From Opisthocomus hoazin (taxonomy: Eukaryota; Chordata; Aves; Opisthocomiformes; Opisthocomidae), in contig NC_134422.1 in assembly GCF_030867145.1 (NCBI RefSeq), forward strand, positions 11,356,531 through 11,420,530: DNA of 64,000 nucleotides, read 5' to 3'. This document shows positions 1-10,927 of the stretch, piece by piece. The notes under the pieces were generated by a model. The model made no database searches. It was not told where the DNA came from and was given only the letters and a program-made list of their open reading frames with translations. Both the position numbers and the translations under genes were made by a program. Every line of letters begins with the position of its first letter. The first letter of the stretch is position 1.

Positions 1-56
1 TCCGAGAATGGAAAGCCTATTAACTGAAGCCTGTTTGCTTTGTTTTTTAAATGTAG

Positions 57-87
57 TCTGCTACCCGAGAAAAGACACCTTATAAAG
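57..87 (+). CDS. LMLN: LMLN coding exon a (first in window)
   Basis: This is a 31-nt exon between an AG acceptor (55-56) and a GTATGT donor. It enters with one nucleotide of a split codon and then reads [10 protein letters not shown]. That joins in frame to NKLFPQ of the next exon, as in vertebrate LMLN. It is too short to be an ORF on its own. The exon that supplies the first two bases lies left of the window. Confidence 0.85.
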
Positions 88-3000
88 GTATGTCATGTTT
101 GCTTCCCCGTTTTGTTTGTACGTATCTTATTACATGGATGAAGTTAAGGCAAATTTAATTAAAGGCTTTGAATTCCAGCAATTTCATATTCTCTAGTCCA
201 GGAATCCAAGGCTTCAGAGGAGGCTGTGGGGAGACCTTATAGCAGCCTTCCAGTGTCTGAAGGGGAGAGATGGAGGAAAGTCTTTTTAGCAAGGCCTGTT
301 GTGACAGGACAAGGAGTAATCGTGTTAAGCTAAAAGAGGGGAGATTTAGACTGGATATAAGGAAGACATTTTTTACAGTGAGGGTGGTGAAGCACTTGAA
401 CGGGATGCCCAGAGAGGTAGTGGAGGCCCCATCCCTGGAAACATTCAAGGTCAGGTTGAACAGGGCTCTGAGCAACCTGGTGTAGTTGAAGATGTCCCTG
501 CTCACTGCAGGAGGATTGGGCTAGATGGCCTCTAAAGGTCCCTTCCAACCCAAACCATTCTGTGATTCTGTACTGTCATTCTTTGAGGGTTTATGTACAA
601 ACTATGCCTCCATTCCAAATACTTCCAATGTTCTGCTGGACGTGGTTTGCTGTATCCCAAGGTGCAAAGGTTTCAGTGAGCAATATGCATACAGTTTTTA
701 AAGCCTCTTTGAAGCTGTACATTCAAATTAATTAATACTGGCTCCCTTCTCTTTTTGTCATTCCAATAACAAAATATGGGAATACTGAAACAAAAGATTT
801 CCTAAGTATACAGATAACAACTGAACTTCTTAGGAAGTCTGGATTTCCGCTGTTCTGCTATACCGCAACACCTAACAAGTTTCACGTAACTTGGTAGTTA
901 ATGCTTTTAAGGTGAATTATGTCTGCACTGCTACTGGGTGACTTTTATTTTTGTTCTGTTCAGAACAAACTTTTTCCACAAGCTATATCTTACTTGGAGA
1001 AGACATTTCAAGTGCGCAAATCCACGGGTACTATATTACTAAGCAGGTATGTGAAAGTTTGTATATTGCGTTGTATAGCCTTTAAAAAAAGAATAAAATA
1101 AGAGCCTAAGACATACACCCCTGAATCGGACCAATGACCCATCTGACCCAGTGGGGGTAGGCAGCAGATGCTATTTGGGGAGAATACACAAATTTGCCAA
1201 CCTTCCATGATCAGTATCTCCACTTGTTATGTCAGAGGTTTTCCAGGGTATGCATGCTGCCTGTTTCCTTCTGCATGCACCCCCATTTATGAACCTGCTC
1301 CTAATCTCTCTTTGAATCTGCGGATACTCTGTTAACAACTGGAAGCATTGTGTCTTCTAGAGCAGAGTGAATAACATTTCTCACTATGGGAGTTACATTA
1401 AATATCGGTATTACAGTGTTGTTGGGTGCTGTAAGACTATTCTACAGTTTCTTTTTAATTATAAAACAGTGCTGACTGTCTTTCATGTTTGATTGAAGGC
1501 AGTGTGCGACAAACCAGTATTTACGGAGGAAAGCTGACCCTCACAGATACTGCCAAGGAGCCTGCGCAGACCATACAAGATGCGGGCCAGTTATAGTTCC
1601 TGAGAAACACCTCCAGGTAAGCCAAGCCATCCAAGTGCTTCTTAACCTTAGAAATATTATTCTTTGTGGAAATTAATAAAAAAGTTAATATCGGTAACTG
1701 TGCGTAAGTGACCTGTTTGCAGGAGATCGCTACATTTGAGTAACAGAACAGAACAACTTGAATTAGTGGGATTTTCTTTAGTTTATGCTGTTGAACCAAA
1801 AGTCAAGTAAAACTGGCCTGTTTACTGTTCTCTGAGCCTGTGTTACAATGAACTGTACAGAGAAGATGGCATTCAAAGCTTGTTCAGTTGCTGCTAGTCA
1901 CTTCATTATTCGTCTTGGTCAATGAGACAGATTTTCACAGAACTGATAATAAGTTTTGGTTTTTTTGAAGACCTTACTTGAAGAGGTTATCCTCTGAACC
2001 AGGCGCCCAGCGCAGGAAATGCTTCTAGCTTGTTTTCTTGCACGAATTTTTGATTGAACTACAGTATGTAATCAGTAGATTTCTTCCTTTCTCTTTGCTT
2101 GAAGTTTCAACTGCAGTATTAAAAATGTACTAGAGTACATATGAAATGCAATTGCTATTTATGTATACTATTTCTGTGAGCCAAAAATTTTTTTAATTTG
2201 TAGGAAATAAAGGGTGCTAATATCCAGCTTGGCAGGCCCCCTTTTTTTATTTTTCTTTGAAAGCTGCCACTTTCCTGGTGTCTGTTAAATCAAAAGAGCT
2301 AGTCATTTGAAAGTTATTCCTTGGCTCTGGTTTTGTGTACTGTCTTACAATGGGATTTACTCTGGGCTTCAAGCTAATTGAATTTTGTTGTGCAAAATTT
2401 TGGTCTTAGCTGAAGTATTTCAATTGTTCCGTTTGAACATTGTCAAAGCAATGCAGGGTGTACAATAAGAGTGAATGGCACTGCGGACCCACCGGCTTAC
2501 CTGACCAAGAAGGGGTTCGGGATGCTGACTTTGTACTCTACGTTAGTGCTCTCACTACTGAAAGGTGTGGCCATGAAAATATCATTGCATATGCAGCCTA
2601 CTGCCAACTGGAAGCTGAAATGGATAGGCAAGTATTCACTGGTACAAATTCTTTTTTTAATTAAATTTTTTTAATTGTTTAGACATGAAGTTTAATTGTT
2701 TGCCTGTCTTGTGTAGTATAGCAAAGTAGAAGTCATTATTGCAATAGACAAGCACTATACTTGTGTAAAACCACAGAACAATCACAGTGCTTAACTTGCA
2801 AAGCTGAGGCATCTAGTTCAAAGCTAGTCTTCCACTGTTATGGCCTAAACTTTCAAGATCCCGCTTCTGTTGAAGTGAACGTCGTACTTTCACAAATTTA
2901 AAGGAGGATGCAAGCGGGCCCCACTCATGTGCCTTCTGTTTTTAGTTCGATTGTAGTCATTGTAACAGACACTTTACACCTCTGTAGTGTCTTACCTAAA

Positions 3001-6000
3001 ATTCAGGTCTCCGCTGTTGTCACTAACACCTGTGCAGAATACTGAATACAGAGATGGATCCCGTCCCATCCCTCCCCGTTTCAGCAGTGAACTAGTCACT
3101 GTGTTGCAAACAGACTGTTTATTAATAATTGGGGAAGTTGCTTGGAAGGACTTATTTTTACATTAGTCTCCATTTGCTTTTAAATCTTCTGCCTCTTCAA
3201 TTAAATATGATTTGAATTTGTTAGTATTTTACTGAAAACAAATTAATTGTAAAACTGTGTTCCAGGCCAATAGCAGGATATGCTAACTTGTGTCCAAATA
3301 TGATTTCAACGCAAGCTCAGGAATTCGTTGGCATGCTGTCGACAGTGAAACATGAGATTATCCATGCACTGGTGAGGGTTGATGTTGTAAAATGTGTTTC
3401 CCTGAAGTATGTGCCTGCTTCCTCGCATACTTCCAGCTTGTTGCAAGAGAAGGATGCTTGGTGGAGGAAAGCTCTTGCTTTGCCTCCTTCCGTTTGTGTG
3501 TTAATTGCCTGGAGGTGCGGTACTTCCAGTGTATCTGCTGTGGGAGTGATAACTCTTCCACGGCGTTTGACTGTGTGTGTGAATGTCTTACCAAAGGTTT
3601 CTGTGTGCTTGGTTTTTGACTTGAAGGGTTTCTCTGCTGGACTGTTTGCATTTTATCGTGATGATGATGGAAAACCTTTGACAACAAGATATGCAGATGG
3701 ACTCCCTCCTTTTAATGAAAGGTACTTTATTTTTTTTGACCTCTCGGTACTCCCATTGAAGGATGTTTTCACGTTGCCTTTTTAGGATGTATCTTGCCTG
3801 TTGAAAATCCAGCGTGATTCCATTATTAGAATGCTTTGCCTTTGCTATGTTCAACCATTGATGTGTGGTGTTTTTCTAGTCTTTCTTTACATTGGCATTA
3901 AGCACTTGTGTTATCCACATATATTGCAAACTAAGGCAGGCTTTCATTTATTAGGAGGCTTGGAAGTTAAGCATCGAAATTACCCATGCTTAGAATTCGA
4001 TTTTTCCTGAGCACCTTACTAAATTGAGACTTGTATTTTCTGTAGTCTGTCAAATGTCAGTTCACTTTTATTTAAGACCTATCATTCAAGGTTTGTTAGT
4101 ATGCAGAACTGACAATGTGTGTAGTCTGCTGTGTGAATTTTCTGACTTGTTCTTGAATGAACAGTTTGCATTTCTTTCCTTCGTTTAGTTGATGCTATAG
4201 AAATGTTCTTCTAGGGTTTTTTTTGAGGTGGAAAGGTAGAGAGCTTTTGGTTTTGTTCACCTTCCTTTTTATAATGGCAGTTCTGAGGATTTTTATGTCA
4301 TTTCTTACACTGTTGGTAACTAGAAAATACATATTGAGTCTACAGACATCTTTTTAATAATCTTACTTTGGCTTGCGAAATCAGAGTTGTGTGTATAATG
4401 GAAGCATATCTTACAAAGGAGAAATGTTGCATAATATATGTAAACTTCAGAAAGCATGAGGAAGTATAGAGATTATTCATGATTCTGTTTTCTTATGGAG
4501 ATAAATCTTTGGGCAGTAGCGTGTTTTTGTGGGAAAGATTTGTAACCAAAGCGTTGTTCTTACAGTCTAGGTTTGTATCAGTGGAGCAATAAAGTCGTTC
4601 ACAAAGCAGTGAGGTTATGGGATATACGTGGTGGCAAAATGCTGCGCCATGCTGTTTATCTTCTGATAACACCTCGTGTAGTTGTAAGTGTGGATTAACT
4701 TACACTTTTACACTTTGTATACCAAGGTTACCATTACATTCTCGAGTCGTAAATATTTCCTATTTTTTACGAAGTGATAACCTAGCACTGAATACCCTTT
4801 TCCTGAAAGTACGGCCCAAAGATTAAGACTGTGTAATTAGTTCAGAGGATATATGCAAAGTAAAGTGGAAAATGATTGGCAGACAGTATGAAATAAATGA
4901 ATTGACATAGTAAGAGACAATGAAGGGACTGGGAAGTAAATTATAAAAAGTTAAGCAAAACTGGTGTTGAATAGATTCGTTAATCCTACTCTTTACATGT
5001 TTTCCTACAGATTTATACAGCTAGTATTCCCACTGCCTTAACAGACAGTGTTGTCAATGCTTTTCTCATTTACAAGTTCGTGCCATCTTCTAATTTTCTC
5101 TTTAAAAGCATTGTTTTAATCTTTTTCTAACTTAATTGATTACAAAATAATGCAGTTAACATTTTGTCATGTTTAAAAAGAAATTCCTCAAGTATTCTTG
5201 GAAATCTTTCTTGCTTCCCCCATGTCTGACTCTTCCCCTCACCCCCAACAGAACATATGCTTAAGTGTAATAAGTTGGTATTGGAAGTAAGTTACAGTGT
5301 TAATCATATTTGGCCACCGATAATCTTTTTGCTTGTTTTAAATCTAACAAGAGCAAACTTGGTTTAATTACCCCTATTCTGAAAATTGGCCATGCTGGTC
5401 AAACTGTTCAGAGCATTAAAGGTGCTCCTGGGTAGTGCCGCACTGGCAAAGACGGCTCGCCACTGTAAGACCACAACGCTGTTGTGAAGCCTCTTAAGAT
5501 TTTCACATATTTTGCAGAAAACACTTCCCCATGTAAAACTAGTTGGCACACACAGCTTCCTAATAGAGAAGTAGTTTTTCTCTGAAATGTTTGACAGAAG
5601 CAGGGCTGTAGTGTTCCTACACTGTTTTGGGTTTTCTATTGGTTTTTATTTTATAGCGGTCTTTAGTGTATGCATGCTGTTCTCAGCTAATTCTGTTGCT
5701 GTTTTATTCTTGTAAACTTCCATCGTTTATTTCCAGGATGAGCAGACAGATTGTTAGGCTTGGTTTTGGGGTACTTGCTGGCTTAGTCAGCCTCTGAGTA
5801 GGAGAAGTGTTTTACATTTGGATGAAAACAAGATGGTAGAAAAAGAAATGCTGAAATAATTTTAAAAGATAATTTTAGAACATTAGGACTGCATACGGGT
5901 ATCCATCCCAACATTTTGAGAGTGGTGTTAAATGTTTTCTTTCTAGGAAGAAGCTCGAAAACATTTTAATTGTCCAATTCTAGAGGGAATGGAGCTTGAA

Positions 6001-9000
6001 AATCAAGGTGGCATGGGTACTGAGCTCAATCACTGGGAGAAGAGATTGTTGGAGGTCAGTCCTGATACTAGGAATGGAAGGGGATGTGGGAATGTCTGCT
6101 CCCCCCACCTTTATTTTTAGGTTTATAGCAGTACCTACTAGAGCCTTGAAAATGCAGGTGTATCAAGCCTCACTGGAATATATCACAGGCTGTACTAAAC
6201 TGCAGATACTTAAGTGTCCAATTTCTAGATAAATCTGTCTTAGAGTGTGACTTTGAGGGAAGTTGATTACTAAAAAACTAAATATCTCTTACTTTTGTCT
6301 GCCATTTACGGTTTTGAGAAGATGTGCTCCCTTTTTCGGGGAAAAGGGTATTCCTTTGAGTCAATTCAACTTTATCACCTTCTGCCTCTGATACATCAAA
6401 TATTTGGTTGTTCTGTCTATTCATTATCTTGGCTTCATCTTTATTCATGTGCCCTGGGGTTAGCTTTTGCCATCTGTACTCCAGAACTTCATCTGATCAA
6501 GGAAACACTTCTCTCCTGACATTTGAGCTATTTTTTACTTACAATTTTGTGTTTTGTTGTATTTTTGGCAGAGATACGCTTTCTAGTTATTGTTGTATGT
6601 ACTGAGGTAAACATGAAGTGAAGTGCTTCAGGACAGGCTATTTTGAGGAAGTAATCTTGAAAGATGCATATTTCTTGAGACCAAAACTGGTAGCTTTTCC
6701 TACTTTTCAGTAACCTCTGGTGTGGAGCGGTAGTCTTAAAGCCAGCTGGAAAGGCTGCCATTAGAATGAGGAGAATTGTAAGGATTGGATAGGATTAGCA
6801 AAAAGGAGGTAGTTACTAGTCTCTTGGACACCTTTCCAGAGAAAGTTTGTATCTGGAAAGTAACACATATAGTTTAGTTTTGGTCTTGTTCCAACTCTCG
6901 TTAATATTGTAATGATAGCAAATTTGGCGCAATTAAGTCTGCTGGTGCTGACTCCTCCTAAGCACACTAGCGGAGAGGGAAGGCTGGAAAACTACGCGTT
7001 TTAAAGAAATAATAGTAAGTTCAGTAACAGAAATCCCAGAGTTGTGTGATTAAGGGTGAATGACTTGCTGTAAGCCTGAAGTTTGTCAGATGGAAATGAC
7101 TGAGCAGGAAAAAGACATGGGTGTTACAATTGCCAGTTATAAGATGATTAGGAAATTCCAAGGTGAACGGACTTGCTCTTTGAGGACAGTGTGAACTTGC
7201 TTATTTTTAAAGGAGATGGAAAATTCCACTGCCACACTGCTAAAGCTTCCTTTGGAGTGCTGTGTTCCTTTAGCCATGTGTCCTGTGCAGCTCACTCCTG
7301 AAAAGGACTACTAGAAATTCTACAAAAAATAAAAATCAGTCTTGCATAAGAAAATTAAATAAGCTTGGCTTTCAGCTTACCAAAAGAAGACAGATGATGT
7401 GGTGTAATTGCTACTGAAGAATATGCTAGAAGAAGGAAGAGTTTTATTTTACCTGAGGAAAAACGAGTACGCAGTGGTCATGAATAAGGTATAGCTGGAA
7501 TTTGGAACGAGGTTTCTGACTTCTAGAATTGTGAAGCTGTGTAGGGTAGAGTGGGATGGGAGTTGCACTTTTGATCCCTTTTATGAAAGGTGCTGGGATG
7601 TGATTGTCAATAGTAAGAAGGGACTGGAAATAAAATGATTTTTCTTAGGAGGCATTTTTTTACAATAATGATTTTCAGTGCCTTGCTAATAGTAACTGGT
7701 GTAACTTTCAGAATGAAGCAATGACTGGATCCCATACACAGAATCGAGTCTTCTCCAGGATTACCTTAGCATTAATGGAAGACACAGGGTAAGAATAAGA
7801 ATGGGTGGGGGTTTTTCGGTTCATTTGTGTTTGGTTTTCATTGTACTTAATTTTATTTGGGATTGATGCACTTGTGCTTATCCATCTGCAACGCAGTAGA
7901 TTATTGGCATAGTTAGCATTACATTAGGCAAGGAGTTATACCCAGTATGTTAATTTTTCTTCATATATTTCAAAACCCATCCATTCTTGATGTAGTCTTA
8001 AAAAACATGCATTGCGATGCATAGTAGCATTTGTAGTGTGTTTATGTTTTTTCTTATTGTAAGTCTTCTCTTGGTTGCGTGCAGTACATATTATTTTTTC
8101 AGCTCTTCTCGCAGATATAGAGTGTAAACAGTCTAAAATTTCATCTTTCCATGTGCATTGGTCCTTTGCAGGTCACGATGCATTGCTATTGAACAAATAA
8201 GCAATAAAATTTTCTTTTAGTTCATTGTGACTTGAAAAATAGTGGAATTGTAATATATTTTGTTACGGGCAGAAAGGGATGCAGTTTCCCTTTTTCGTCA
8301 CTTGAAGACCTTAAGGCATAGTATGAAGTTCTTTGAACGGCTGTTTTATTAATCAGAACGCTAATTTTTGAAGTAACTGGAGTCTCATTTCAAAATAACT
8401 TTACAGCTGGTATAAAGCAAATTACAGCATGGCAGAGAAATTAGATTGGGGACGCAATAAAGGCTGTGACTTCGTAATGAAGAGCTGTAAATTCTGGATC
8501 GACCAAAAGAGACAAAAGTAAGAATACAATCTTTCTAAAAAAATAAAGAGGAAACCCTGATGCTTGTTTACATTTGTCCTTCGAATGCAACTGGGTACAA
8601 AGAAGTAGAGGTAGATACAGATTAACAAGGAATGCTGTCCTAAGTACCTTCAGAATGCACGCGAGGAGGAGCACCCCACCCAATAAAGACAGAGCCAAAC
8701 ATCAGAGAGTGTAGAACGCAGTTACATTATAAGAATGAGGAAGAACTTATTCCCTCTGAGGGTGACGGAGCCCTGGCACAGGCTGCCCAGGGAGGTTGTG
8801 GAGTCTCCTTCTCTGGAGATATTCAAGACCCACCTGGACAAGGTCCTCTACAACCTACTGTAGGTGACCCTGCTTCAGCTGGAGGGTTGGACTAGATGAC
8901 CCACAGAGGTCCCTTCCAACCCCTACCATTCTGTGATTCTGTAAGAAGGCGGCTGTGCTTTAGAGAGGAGGGGAGGGACTTAATCTAAAAGTGTTTGCTT

Positions 9001-10896
9001 TGTTATTTTGTGCCTTTTAATTGGAAATGCAGCCTGTGTCATTTTTCATTACTAGATTGTACTTAAAGCAACTGAAGGAGATGATAGCCGTCTTCAAAAC
9101 AAAGCCTTCCTAGTTTGTTCGTTACAGTCCTTACGAGTTTCTAGGACACAGCTGCAGAGTGGGCCTGTTTTGCTTGTGTGTTTTTTTTCTTTGAAGTTTA
9201 CAGAGCAGTGTCATTGAAACTAAGTAGGTGAGTGTGTTGCAACTTTGTTTGCTGGCTTGCTATTCTTTAAATTAGAAAGTTCATAACCTGACAAATAACA
9301 AAAATTAGCCTCCAGAAAAGAAGTCAGTGTTTCTTTGTGTGATTGACTGAGCGTGGGGGAGAGTGGGAACAGTCAGTCTTGGCAGACTGCTTAGTTAAAT
9401 TATGAAAAGCAGTTAAAGTGATCTAATGTGATTTTTATTCTTTTTTTTTTTTTTTGAGGAGGCAATTAATCAGTCCATACTGCGACACTTTGAGGAGTAA
9501 TCCTTTGCAGTTAACCTGCAGACAGGATCAAAGAGCAGTAGCAGTGTGCAACTTGCAGAAGTTTCCAAAGCAGTTACCTCAGGAGTATCAGGTATAATGG
9601 GTCTTACTTTGCCAAATAACTGAGTTCATTCTTGTCCTTTGCAGCCAGGTGACTACGGTTGTTCATTTGTTTCTTCTGAACTAGTAGATGAGAGTAGATA
9701 TTGTGAAAAATGTCTGCTTAGTTTATTATAAGGACTGTGGAGGCTGAAAAAAAGCCTTGTGGTCTTAATACAACAAGAAGGATGTCGCTTGGCCAACTAA
9801 CCAATCATCAGATGGAAATGTTGCTGTGTAACAGAGGTCCCTCAGAATGTTTTGTTTGGGGTATTTCTTCACCCAGTGTGCTGCCTTGTGTCACTGCACA
9901 CGAAGGAATTTGTTCTATTTCATCCCAGAGAATGCTGTGATTGTGGGGTGGAGGGGCAGGGGAAGGGGTGAGGAGTGATACGTGCAAATGTGAATCTCTC
10001 TGCTTTATTTAAGTATTCTTAAATACTTCTGGCTAATCTGGTTCATGGGTATTGTAAGTTGCTGTTAATACCATTCCTGAGTAGCCATAGCTGATTTCTT
10101 ACAGCTGTGGTGATTGGTTCTGCTTAAAAAACAGCTGTACACTTGTCTTTGCACAAACTATTTCACTACCTGTTTTGTTTTGCAGTATTTTGACAATCTT
10201 AATGGAGTACCAGTGGAAGAATTGCCTTATTATGGTGGCTCAGTAGAAATTGCTGACTATTGTCCCTTTAGTCAAGAATTCAGCTGGCATTTAAACGGTG
10301 AATTTCAACGCAGCTCAGACTGTAGGATAATTGAAAACCAGCCAGGTCAGTTTTCAGGACTTCAGTATGGTATTTGAGAGACTGCGTTTGTTAATCTGGA
10401 ATGGATTTGCTGTATATCCAAGCTAATTGGATGTGAAATTAGTTTTACACTACTGGCTGCGTGAAAGCTGTGCTGGGGTGAGAAGCACAGCACAACTACC
10501 TTGTACACCTAGGAAGGAAACACATCTAGTACAAGAATTGCGTAAGAGCTGAACAGAAGTTAACCCCAAATGATCCAAATATATGTCAAGGAGTGGGCAT
10601 TGGTTGGTTGTTCTTTGAGTGAAAAATAATTCCACTTTCCACCTTTGTAGATTTTTTTTGTTGTTGTTGTTGTTGAAGGGAAGGAGCTTTGTGAATTACC
10701 AGAACGTGAGGTTGTCTCCTAGGGTACTGCATGAATGTTCAATATTGTGGAGCTCCAGAATGCTGTAGGGTATTATCTGTCTGTGCAGTTGTATCAAAAC
10801 CAAATAAACAAACACCCCGTGCCCTCGAGCCAGAATCAGCCGGCACTCCCTGGGGGCAAACGTAGCCACACAGCTCTGATGGAAGGTGCCTGCTTT

Positions 10897-10927
<31 letters not shown>

